64,000 bases of DNA from Conoideocrella luteorostrata (lineage: Eukaryota; Ascomycota; Sordariomycetes; Hypocreales; Clavicipitaceae). The position numbers and the translations under genes were made by a program. Below, one piece after another: positions 21,997 through 31,824 of the stretch. The stretch is taken from the NCBI GenBank assembly GCA_032433595.1, contig JASWJB010000193.1, positions 1 to 64,000 of the forward strand. Reading direction: 5' to 3'. How positions within the stretch are numbered: position 1 is the stretch's first letter; each line of letters begins with the position of its first letter. The notes beneath the pieces are model-generated. The model saw only the letters and a list, made by a program, of their open reading frames with translations. It did not search any database and was not told the origin of the DNA.

Positions 21997-22435
21997 TTAG
22001 GCCGGTTATTTTCCGGCCCACCTATTAACACCTATTATTGGTAATATTAGAGCGGCTCTCTCGGAAAGTCCCGAGGCCGTAAATAGTCAAGGTCATGAGA
22101 TAGTAGAAGTAGGTGGCACGATATCTGTGAATAAAGACCTAAGGCAACTAAATTCAAGGAATGTTCTGGTTGCTAAAGGACTCTATATAGGAGAATTACG
22201 GAGCCCTTAAGGGAGTAATTATTAATTAACTCTCTTTATTACTCTTGGTCTATCTATTTAAGTTAGCTATTAACTTAACCTAATTATTCTATTTCTGCTA
22301 GTTTTTACTGTTGCCAAGTTGCTCATGATAGCCCACATAACGCAAACTACGGACCCCAACGCATCGCTACATGTCCACGACCACTTCTGCTTCACGCCCT
22401 GAGTTGTCGTATTAACTATTGTGACTTGGATTTTG
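21997..22435 (+). repeat. C2 repeat, copy 2
   Basis: Inverted partner of 14110-14546. It contains GAGCGGCTCTCTCGGAAAGT, TATATAGGAGAATTACGGAG and the block CCACGACCACTTCTGCTTC near its end. It is probably a diverged family C LTR plus flanking sequence. Confidence 0.75.
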
Positions 22436-22855
22436 GACACATTTGAGTTATCATCCGTCGCAGGATCTCTAAGCGATGAGCCTTGCAAAACACAAGCTCT
22501 CTGGCCAAAAGCCTCCCTCCTACACTGCCTACCAGTGCTTGCAGACAGATTGAGCATGCAGGTTCAGTGTAATTATAAGTGGCGACTTTCCCGCATAGTA
22601 TAGCCTAGCTAAGCAAGAGCGGCAAGGGCACAAAACCCAACGCACCCTCACCCACAGGCAGTTTATAAGTTTACCCGACAATCTCCACAATTCTCGCAAA
22701 TACTTGCCTACGTGGGGCACGCCGGCATTCGGCACTCATCATAATCACTGTTTGCTAACATCACCGCTTTCACTTTCAGTGGTAACTATTTGCGACCGTG
22801 AAATAGGCACAGGTTGATCAAAGAGCATATAAATACAACGAAGCACCCATCACCA

Positions 22856-23210
22856 ATGAGTTGTTGGACCTGCAAAGACAAGGCAATGACACATCCACGC
22901 GTCTTAACTGGAAAGGTATTTTTGACTAATTGCGCTGCGAAGACTGCAAAGTCTAATGAAATCGCAAAATACTAGAATGCAAAAATTGCTTTAGGGTTAG
23001 AAGGGAGTGTCTAGGATATAGTATAAGGCTGCTTTGGCCGAGGCAGAACATGATAGAAAACGTGCAACACTATAACGGTCCAAGCTAAGTATATTGACAG
23101 CTGGCTAGAAGACTACTACGAGTATCTAAAAACTAAAGAAGAAAGAAACAAGAAACAAGAAAACGAGAGCTTGAGGAGTTCGAAGAGCTCAGAAACTCGA
23201 CGACGCTGAT
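22856..23210 (+). pseudogene. Remnant of a Zn2Cys6 transcription factor
   Basis: From ATG the frame reads MSCWTCKDKAM, the first cysteine pair of a fungal Gal4-type zinc cluster. Further on, after stop codons and frame changes, it reads ECKNCFRVRRECLGY then RLLWPRQN, the second half of the cluster and its usual C-flank. Later codons form a charged region (RRKKQETRKRELEEF). Stops and shifts throughout show the gene is dead; TA-rich changes fit RIP. No regulatory domain downstream could be followed. Confidence 0.65.
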
Positions 23211-25277
23211 AATCTTGGCCCATCAGACCAGAATGGCTGCGAGAGTATCGACCGAGCAATCACGGGCTTAGCCCGTTACAGTATAGAGCAACATTTCTAA
23301 ATACTTACGAAATTATAAGTACTATAATGTAGTAATATATAGCATGTGTGAATTATATCCCTTAATTTTATTAACTTAGCATATCTAGCCGCTATGCAAT
23401 TGCTGCTTCGTTTCTTCGTGTAGACAAATAATTAACCTTGTAGTGTATGAGCGGGTGCTAGCTGATGAATATTGCCTTAAGTTTCTACTCTCTCACAATA
23501 CGAAAGGCTAACTATATTTATACAATCACGGATCTATCCTGTCCTAGTCCTAACACCTTGCTTAAAGAGTAGCAACACGTCTTTATAAGTAATAGGCAAA
23601 CCTGTCTGGAGTTGCTCTATTTCCTAACGATACATGGCCGATAAACTAAAGTGAGTTTTGTTGAGACGATAATAGCTCCCTGTTAAGAAGATCAAAACCG
23701 TAAATAGCTAGAGAGTAAGATTGTCAGCTGAGTCAGGGCCAGAAGACTCCGAGGTCACGAAAAATTTGGAGACCCCATAGGCAGGAAAAAGAGGTATAAG
23801 TTGTAGCATTCTAACGGGTTCGGAGGAGGAGGAATTCATCACTCCATCTATTATCATCAATTATCTATTCAATTGAATCCTTCTATTTCTGCCGATTTCC
23901 ACTGTTGCAAAATGCTCACATGCTTATGAAGGCACATAACGCAATAAGTTTCTTCGCATTTCTTAGTTCAGCGCTGAGAAAGTTCCCACTCGAACCTAGA
24001 TGGGAAGCTACTGTGTCATTAATTGCTCTTTGAGAGCTTGTTGGCATGTGGAGGGCAACTAAATGAGTTGTTTATTCCCATGTAGCTAGACTTGCGACAT
24101 AGTGGAAGTAGATGGCATAATATCTAGTAATAAAGGCCCTAAGGTAACTAAGTTCAAGAGAATTTCCGAGTGCTGAAGAACTATATATAGGAGAATTACA
24201 GAGCTCTTTAGCAGCGACCTTCTATCATCATCGTGATCTATCATTTTTATTCATTAATTTAGTTATTAAATACAACTGAATCCTTCTATTTCTGCTGGTT
24301 TCCACTGTTGCAAAATTGCCCTTGAATGCTCATAACTTAACACAAGCCAGTGAATTTGTGCAAAAGCTCCTTACGTCAGTCATCATCCAAACTAAGACCA
24401 ATGAAACATGCTATCTTTAGCATTCGGTGGGCAACACCGATTACTGGTAGTAGTCATTTAAGCTCGGAGTCAAAGAGATTAGGTTCAATGCTTTCAAGCT
24501 GTAAGAGGCCTAGCCGCAGTTTGTTAACGTGTAGTAGCCGTATAATTGTCTATCTAAAGCAGGGTAAGAAAGGGGAAGAACAAGCTCGAACTCTGCCTCG
24601 AGCTTATGAGTCCAAGTTGTTGAACGACAACTTAGGCGAAGTTAAACTAACCTCGTAACCAACGGTTTTCACGGCGCCGAAGCTACGGGCCCGGCAAAGC
24701 CGGAACCATAGCATCAGGCGCAGCCCGTGATACAAGTCCACAGCATCCTACCACATATCGTCATTCATCTGATTAGCATGATAGGGAGACAAGAAAGAGT
24801 TACAAGCACCTTGATTGGCTTGAAACAGCTATTTACGGCCACGGGTCTTTCCGAAAGAGCCACTTCTCATCTCAACAAGTGTAGGCGCTTTAAAATAGTG
24901 GTACTAATTATGGAGCCCTAGCAGCCTATACGTTATAAACGCTATAGGTCCCTTAAAACCAATATTTTTAGTTCCGGCCGCCTCTGAGTGCAATTTTAAG
25001 ACATATTTTAGCCGCATCTCACTATGGTTGACCTTCTTAGACTGTTTCGGACGGACAATCAGGACCACTCTGTCTAAGTGGGAGAATGACTCCAAGCTAG
25101 CATTTAAATTTAAACACATATCACATATAGCCTCTAGTATAATAGGATATAAGAGAGCAGGGGAAGAAATAGAGAACTTTACGTAAGGGTAATTACAAAA
25201 TATTAACATAACTAGAGCCCCGGAGGTAACAAAACATATAGGTTCTCTATTAGAGGGATCTCCACCGGGCGTAATAA
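23211..25277. other. AT-rich RIP-like tract with family C LTR fragments
   Basis: Fragments of LTR family C occur at about 23840-23945 (AATCCTTCTATTTCTGCCGA, TTCCACTGTTGCAAAATGC) and 24090-24330. A 102-codon ORF at 24350-24658 has no recognisable feature and is not called. The rest is AT-rich with no supported gene. Confidence 0.5.
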
Positions 25278-25316
25278 ATTATGTGTATGTGTGTGTGTAT
25301 GTGCGTGTGTGTGTGA
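25278..25316. repeat. (TG)n microsatellite
   Basis: Alternating TG/TATG with short interruptions over about 39 bp, adjacent to an inverted family C LTR. Confidence 0.9.
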
Positions 25317-25329
25317 AAAGCCTAGCGAG

Positions 25330-25626
25330 AGTATCATAAGTAGGAGAAGGAGCAATTTAACAACAGTGGAAATAGGCAGGAATAAACGGATTTAACGATA
25401 TTAAACGTGTAAGCAGTGATATTCATAGATAATGTTCTAACTTGAATTATCCCTCTAAAGGGCACCGTGACCCTTCTTTATAGACCTTCAGCGACCGGGA
25501 AATTCCCTGGAATTTAGTTGCCTTAGGCCTACATTTCTTGGCATTGTGCCACCTTCTTCCACTATCGTACGAATCTAGCTAATACGAGGCATCAGGACCT
25601 TCCGAAGGTGCCACTCTAATCTCAAC
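25330..25626 (-). mobile_element. Solo LTR, family C
   Basis: The reverse complement starts TGTTGAGATTAGAGTGGCAC and carries the family words (AGTGGAAGAAGGTGGCACAA, CGGTCGCTGAAGGTCTATAA). Its other end has lost ATAACGCAACA. It is close to the copy at 49280-49584. Confidence 0.8.
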
Positions 25627-25879
25627 AATAATACTGTCTGGCATCAAGTAATTAAACTAGTTTATATGCTTGGATTGTCGATATTACGTGCTGCGATTTA
25701 ATTGCACAAGCGTGGTTAGAGTCGCAGTACAAGGTTGTAAGTCAGAGGTACAAATCGGAATCGTAAGGCATTGACTTGTTTCTCAATTAAGCTTGTGGTC
25801 TTGTATAGTTGCATTTAATCAGATAGTTTAGGTATTTAAGTAGTGTGTGGGCGGAAAGGATCCTCTAGAGTGACAGGGT

Positions 25880-26229
25880 TAAATTCACGTGAGTTATAAT
25901 ATATGCTTAACAGAGCAACAACTAACTTATAACTTGCTGCCTAGTAATATACCACTCCTGAGCATTAGCCCTCCTTGCCTACCCTGAGCAATATAGTTTC
26001 TATATACTAGTCGTAAGGGTAAGTCTTCATGCCCCCATCCGTACCAGCAGGGGGTCCTTTTCGTACCAAAACAACGCTTGTGCTTCATGACGGGATGCCC
26101 TATAGCATAGTAGATTTAGTTGAGCGTTAGGCTAGTTATCTCGGCGATCTCTTGGTGTGTGTGGCTGGCTTGCACTAGGATGAGGGCCTCACGCCTCTTG
26201 CCCTGCGAGGAATCCAACGTCTTAGGCAT
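25880..26229 (-). pseudogene. Possible transposase N-terminal (helix-turn-helix) remnant
   Basis: Reading down from an ATG at 26229 gives MPKTLDSSQGKRREALILVQ followed by SHTHQEIAEITSLTLN, then TAA. The pattern resembles the first helix-turn-helix of Tc1/mariner-type transposases. The continuation has coding-like stretches but no DDE motif that I can see. Identification is weak; AT-rich surroundings fit a RIP-damaged element. Confidence 0.3.
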
Positions 26230-26739
26230 CGTTGGAATCATTGAAAATCGTTGAAAATTGCTAAATTTGATGGCTAAGGGTCTTCTTCTAGCTTGTTGAA
26301 AAAAAAAAACGCCAAAAAAACGCGGCGTTGTGGGCCAAGAGAGGTACTTCGCAGACCCCTTGCGAGTGACCTGGCCCGCCCTGAATATTTACGCCGGAAA
26401 CCTAGTACTGTTTTTCCCTTCTACTTAACGTACCCGCTCGGCACGCTATGTTACACAGTACAGGGTGGTATTATTAACCCTAATATTACTTGCCTGTTGC
26501 CTTAACGTCGGCCCGAATAGACTATCTCTATTAGCCCACAATATAGGACTTGCGCACTATTTACAAAAGCGTGCTGTTGAATACTGTTGCTATATCTCGA
26601 ATTATTTTCTCTCCTTGACTAGTACAGCATCGAAAATATAAGTACAAAGCTTTGTCTCTGTTAAAGCATTAAATAGCTTAAATAACCGGGTACCTTTTTA
26701 TTTGCTTAACAGAGCACATCTTTATAATAATTAATCAAC

Positions 26740-28709
26740 ATGCGCCTAGCAGTCCTTATTTTCTTCTTGCCGTTTACTCTCGCTGCAATTGCATGCGAGA
26801 GTAATGCATTACTAAAGAAGCCGCCTTATGTAGAGGTTAAAAAGTATACCATTGGGTTCAAGAAAGGCTGTCGTGCTGCTAAGCGAAATAAAATTATTTC
26901 CGAATACAAAATTAAAGCTTTATCCAGATTTGTTAAAGCCTTTGTTGGCTTTACAGCTAAGTTAAATAAGAAACAACTTGAATCCCTTGAGAAAGAAAGC
27001 TGTGTAAGTTTTGCGCCTATTACTCAATACAATAAGTCTAACTAAATAGTAGTTCGAATTCTTTGAAGACTTATCTCCGATTAGTTATCTAGAAATCGGA
27101 CATCCAGGACTTGGACACCAAGGACTAATTGTATATCCAGGACTTGGACGCCAAGGACTAATTGTGCATCCAGGACTTGGACGCCAAGGACTAATTGTGC
27201 ATCCAGGACTTGGACGCCAAGGAATAATTGTGCACCCAGGAATTGAACTCCCAGGAATAATTGTACACCCAGGAATTGGACGCCCAGGAATCGGACGCCC
27301 AGGAATCGGACGCCCAGGAATCGAACGCCCAGGAATCGGACACCCAGTGAACAACCCAGCAATGAATCCGGCAATGAACCCGGCACTGGATCCAGCAATG
27401 AACCCTGCACTGAATCCGGCACTGAATCCAGCAATGAACCCGGCACTGGATCCAGCAATGAACCCGGCACTGAATCCGGCGCTGAATCCAGCAATGAACC
27501 CGGAGCTGAATCCAGCAATGAACCCGGCACTGAATCCGGCACTGAATCCAGCCATAAATCCAGCCATGAATCCAGCAATGAATCCGGCAATAAACCCAGC
27601 AATTGGATTTCGGAGAGGCTTAAAACTGTCTCAAAATCCCGCAGATGAAGTCCTAGAAAACGTGTCTAATGCAAATACAAGCTTAAACAAGCGACGGAGA
27701 AATAAAGCAAACGACAAATGGCAAAGTCAGGCACACTGGGGACTTGCCAGGCTCTCTCACTCCAAATCCGGCCAAACAACGTATCGTTATGATGGCAACG
27801 CTGGAAAAGGCACATGTGTTATTATAATTGATTCTGGAATTGATGCAAAGCATCCTGTAAGGCTGTTTACTATATTGTAATTCCAATCACACCTCACTAA
27901 TCTATGAATAGGAGTTTGGAGGCCGTGCTAAATTCTTGAAGAAATTTAGTAGAGGTTTAAACACCGATGTGCTCGGGCGTGGTACCAGAATCGCGAGTGT
28001 TGTTGGCTCCAAGACATATGGCGTAGCTAAGAGAGCTAAAATTTTTGGTATTAAGGCCATAGATGATATATCTTGTGGGCTTGAATAGTGAGTCATGAGC
28101 TTACGACCAATTAAAGCCAGATCACTAACGCTCAGGAATAGTGATAGTGTTATTGCTGCGATGGAGTATACCATGAAGATCGCTCCAACTCTCAAGTGCC
28201 CCAAAGGTGTAGCGGTTCTTATAGGTCTAGGTGGTTTCAATTCAACTGCTTTCAGCAAAGCTGCCAAAGGTCTTGTTGATGCTGGCTATTTTCTTACGGT
28301 TGCTGCCGGCGATGGGGGAGTAAGATCTGGATCGCTGACCCCAGCTCTTGACCCACGTGTCTGTACGGTAGGAGCGACTGACCGCGAAGATAGATATTGG
28401 AAGTGGTCAAATTTTGGAACAAATGTTAACATTCTTGCACCTGGGGTTGATATACCGAGTCTCACGCCAGGTTTGAGACATAGAGGAACAGTGAGGGCAT
28501 CAAAGGCAACTGTTGGATCGAGTACTTCGTTGGCTGCTGCTCATGTAGCCGGCCTTGCTGCCTACCTACTTGGGCTTGGCAAGGATGCTGGCAGCCTTTG
28601 CGACTATATTGTTGTCACTGGGATTCGAGACGTAATCAACTATAGTTCAAGCAACGACTCACGTAACGAGACCGCTAATGTGCTAGCTAATAACGGTTTT
28701 CGAGAATAA
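26740..28709 (+). pseudogene. Degenerate proteinase-K-like subtilisin with long PGIGR/NPA repeats
   Basis: Model: exons 26740-27003, 27053-27856, 27912-28087 and 28136-28709. Exon 1 has a signal peptide and an I9-like propeptide (YTIGFKKGCRAAKR). Exon 2 adds about 170 residues of HPGLGRQGLIV, PGIGR and NPAMNPAL repeats, then the S8 start GKGTCVIIIDSGID with the catalytic Asp. Exon 3 has GRGTRIAS where family members have GHGTHVAG, so the catalytic His is Arg. Exon 4 has VAAGDGG, replacing the oxyanion Asn, and STSLAAAHVAGLAAYLL, keeping the Ser. The exon 3-4 junction creates an in-frame TAG. The gene is therefore a dead protease: a pseudogene, or a former pseudoprotease now broken. The repeat insertion between propeptide and protease domain is not part of the usual family architecture. 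Confidence 0.8.
27085..27600 (+). repeat. Three successive coding tandem repeats
   Basis: First a 33-bp unit (HPGLGRQGLIV) repeats about five times, then 15-bp units (PGIGR, from CCAGGAATCGGACGC), then 12/24-bp units (NPAM/NPAL, from AATCCAGCAATGAACCC) for about 240 bp. All unit lengths are multiples of three and the frame stays open. The opposite strand is also open in two frames, a by-product of the repeat composition. Confidence 0.9.
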
Positions 28710-28975
28710 CCATAAGTTCTATAGAATGTACTGATATCTTTTCCTTTCAAAGATTGAGGATATTAATTATTAACAAGGACTTCGTGGACTTTGCGACAAC
28801 TAGTATAGACTAGTTTTTCTTGAGTATTGGCAAAAACCGCAAATTTATTAATCTTACCCTTTAGTATTTTTTTTTAAAACTACTAATATAGCGTTTTTAC
28901 CTTTACAGGCTAGCGTGGTGACGGACTAAGCCCGCAAGGGACTCGGTTGATACTCTCGCTAGGCATCATACATCT
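28710..28975. other. AT-rich spacer
   Basis: Nothing recognisable apart from T-rich runs and a segment (GATACTCTCGCTAGGC) shared with the family C LTR neighbourhood at 25320. Confidence 0.3.
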
Positions 28976-28980
28976 GTTAC

Positions 28981-29186
28981 TGTTGGAATCCTGCCGTCAA
29001 GCACAATAGGAAGCACGGAGCAGGTCACGTGGTCACCTTTCCGCTACGATATTTATACGGCGAATCAAGCGTTCAACCCTCACTTGTTTTCCTCTTCTTA
29101 GATAGACAGACTTGAATACATCGTTTTTTGCATTTTGAAGCAATCGACCTAGGTCAATCATGCACACCAACCCTGTGCAACCCACA
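28981..29186 (+). mobile_element. Solo LTR, family B, with 5-bp target duplication
   Basis: The 206-bp element starts TGTTGGAATCCTGCCGTCAA and ends CCTGTGCAACCCACA. GTTAC precedes it (28976-28980) and follows it (29187-29191), a clean 5-bp target-site duplication. It carries GGTCACGTGGTCACC and TATTTATACGGCGA, a probable TATA box, and no internal coding sequence, so it is a recombined solo LTR. Confidence 0.92.
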
Positions 29187-29360
29187 GTTACCCTGCAAGC
29201 ATTCAGGAGCAATTTGGCAAAAGTGGAAACCGACAAAATTGCGCGCAGAGTAAATCGACGTTTTAGCAATTGAAAGTGCTTACCGGCCGAAATTACGAAC
29301 AATCGGTTCTGTGAGATCATCATATGCTGCGTAAAGACCAAGCAAGCACTAGGGTAGTGA

Positions 29361-29596
29361 TGTTAGAATTGATAGGAGAGGTTCAAATTTGTTTGCATTC
29401 ATAGGATAAGCTGTGTTACTGTGATGATGGAGGAAGAATTCCTCATCTGACGGCCTCGTCCAAATCCCCTTATAGGTACCCTTACAATCTAGGACACGCC
29501 TATCATGAATTCCTGCCTTAGGTCTAGAGGCTACGTGTCCTTTCTCTCACAGCCCGTGTACCCATATATCCACACACACACACATGTTATCTAACA
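29361..29596 (+). mobile_element. Solo LTR, family D
   Basis: 236 bp from TGTTAGAATTGATAGGAGAG to TGTTATCTAACA, with CTGTGTTACTGTGATGATGG and a CACACACACACA tract. It closely matches 39490-39725. Flanking pentamers differ. Confidence 0.82.
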
Positions 29597-30179
29597 ATAA
29601 TATTCATTTAAATACAACTTAAGCTATTGTGCTTGCCCTGGTAAAGCTCCTGCTAGTGCAAACCTACCATGCTTATTACAATAACCTCTTCTCATCGCCT
29701 AATCTTCTTGAAGCACTTCGCCAAATAAATTACAGTGCTGTAGTCACTGCCCGTATTAATAGTGGCATCTAGGGGCCTTTGTTATAGCTAAGGCTTCAGA
29801 CACAAAGGGTATGTGTTGGGAATAGAATCACCTAGAAACAATTCTAACAGAAAATAACCTTATGAGTTTTAAAAGATAAAAGATTATTTAGTAATTACTA
29901 TACTAATCTGTCTCTACTAGCTTAAGTTAACTAAATTGCTTAGAAAGATAACGCGCTTGTGTTATTTCTTTCCATAGTATACACAGGCAACCAAAGACAA
30001 CTTTATCAACGGAAGCAGCTAACAACAACACAACCTCGAGCACAACCTATACTACATTTTTTTATTAATAAGCTAGTCAAAGAGGTGGAGGAAATACCGT
30101 TAATCGCGGCTGCCTACAATAATTAAATAAATAAGGTCAATATTGCTAAACAGCCAAGAAGCTCTCAGGGATATCAACA
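29597..30179. other. AT-rich non-coding DNA
   Basis: No frame, RNA gene or repeat was recognised. Composition is like the other RIP-like tracts. Confidence 0.4.
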
Positions 30180-30612
30180 CAGATTTCGTAGGGGTGGCAC
30201 AGCGGCATTAACGTGGACTTACCTCCTAGAGGTTGCCCTTATCAATACGTACATTCTTCAGCTTCTTGGGCAGCCTAATTGGAAGGTTTATAACACGCAG
30301 CTCCTATGGCGGCAGGCTTTAATTGATGCATTGCTACGCAAAGATAGGGGGGTCTAGAGAGCGTTTTCAAGCCGGCGACGAATTAATTGATCAATCGCTG
30401 CATAATCATGTCAATCGAGGGAAAAGATCCCGCTGCCTAGCTTGTCAGGGCTTCCGGAATGGCCAAACCCGGGCTCGAAGTGGCTTCAAGCCGCAAGTGA
30501 CGATGCACTCAATCGGCTGGCGGGCAAAATGACCTCTTGGGGCTGCCGGGAGTGCGATGTAGCTCTATGTAAACACGGGAATCGTAATAACTTCTACCAC
30601 CATAGAAAATAG
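30180..30612 (+). pseudogene. C-terminal remnant of a fungal piggyBac-like transposase
   Basis: In broken frames the region reads ALTWTYLLEVALINTYILQ, then QPNWKVYNTQLLWRQALIDA, then a segment with HNHVNRGKRSRCLACQG, and finally WGCRECDVALCKHGN. This order (end of the DDE domain, an HxHVxRG(K/R)xxxCxxCxG zinc-binding stretch, then a terminal CxxC..C motif) is that of piggyBac-type transposases widespread in fungi. Stops and frame changes separate the pieces, and the catalytic N-terminal part is absent, so the element is inactive. Confidence 0.6.
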
Positions 30613-30719
30613 GCGATAACATAAGTACCTTTTAGTTACTAGATTTTATTGGTGAACTAGCCCCACAGATACATGAAGTGTGCCTTACGGATATCTAGGA
30701 GATAGATTTTGTCCTCCTG

Positions 30720-31000
30720 TTTGTCCTTCGATTAATTCCAGCTGGCCAAATCCTGTCAATCCGACCGCATCGATATCTACGATCCCGTACGATTCCAGCG
30801 AGCCAATTCCGACCAGGCCGTCAATCCAATCGCGACCATCATTGAATTCGATGGCTGCCGCGAGCATTCAAGCCGGCAGCTTCTTTCAATTCAACCCGAC
30901 CGTCTGACCCGACCGTTATCGAATTCAATAACAAGCTTCTAATTCAACCGGACCGTCAATTCAATCGCGACCGTCAATGAATTCGATAGCTACCAAGCTA
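30720..31000. repeat. Degenerate GACCGTCAAT/TGAATTCGATRGC repeats
   Basis: The words GACCGTCAAT, CAATCGCGACCRTC and GAATTCGATRGCT recur irregularly, interspersed with CCAGC(G/T)(A/G)GCCAA. Spacing is irregular, which suggests an old tandem array now eroded. It lies directly upstream of the gene starting at 31057. Confidence 0.55.
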
Positions 31001-31056
31001 ATTAGAAAACGTTGAAAACAACCACCTATCATTTTTCAGGGTTATTTTTCTTAATC

Positions 31057-31670
31057 ATGACATCACCAAACACCTTACTACTTGTTGAATCGCTTGCCGG
31101 AATCAGGCTCGATGAGCCAAACCAGGTCTCAAAGACAGACCTAAAGACGTTCTGTCAAAATGGGCCTCGTTACCCGCATCTCACTTTCACGATCAAATCA
31201 AGAGTGATAAAACAATTGGTTGTGAAAATATGGTCAACTGATTATGGCAAGTAGACCGCCCCCAAGGAAAGGACAAGGAAAAACCTGCATGCCAAGTATA
31301 ATTTTAGAATGCTAATTGTGTCGCAGGATGGTGTGACCCTGATCTCAAATCGAATGACTCATGCGTTCATTCTCATACCTGGTTTGCTTTTGGCATTATC
31401 CAACGGACAGCGACATTGAAGAAAGAACACGCCTCTGACCACCGTCTGTTCGGATTTCTGAGAGATCTAAGAACCTCGAGCTTAATGCGGTGCCATACCA
31501 ATGAATGGAAAGTTGGAATCCAAGATACAGCAGAAGACTACGAGGACGACCTTCTCGGATGGCTAGAATCTGTATCGCAAGCCACCAGTCTTGAGATTGG
31601 GGTTTTCCCCATGTCGCAATATCCTACTTGCATAACGAAACAACTTTGCGACAAAACAGTAGACATTTGA
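31057..31670 (+). CDS. Fungal N-terminal module with DxGW...TWF motif, likely once fused to TPR-CHAT
   Basis: Exons 31057-31246 and 31327-31670 join across an 80-bp intron with a perfect GC-AG donor (GCAAGT), a TGCTAAT branch and a CGCAG acceptor. The joined frame reads WSTDYGWCDPD then HTWFAFGI and ends near WKVGIQDT and FPMSQYP. This DxGW..TWFe pattern is a recurrent, unnamed module in fungal proteins, recalled from memory, where it is often followed by repeat or TPR domains. A TGA ends it at 31668, immediately followed by a GTAAGA donor-like word. The TPR frame then opens about 20-30 bases later. It may be its own 177-residue protein or the broken N-terminal part of the next gene. Confidence 0.5.
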
Positions 31671-31824
31671 GTAAGACAAGACTCATTGACATGGAAGAAG
31701 GTATACATATACACCAAAAGGCCTACTCGTCCATGCTCTATGGTTATTCAAGCTTGGAGAAAAATATAGCCGCAAATACTTTAAAACTAATGCAATAGAC
31801 GATATCGACAAAGCCATTCAGTAT

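Noticed and set aside
25680..25770. tRNA or SINE-like box pattern
   Set aside because: GTACAAATCGGAATC loosely resembles a B box, but no cloverleaf stems could be paired convincingly.
27081..27602. Two minus-strand Gly/Ser/Leu-rich ORFs opposite the NPA repeats
   Set aside because: Repeat composition keeps all three frames open. The plus frame connects to subtilisin sequence through splice sites, and the minus frames connect to nothing.
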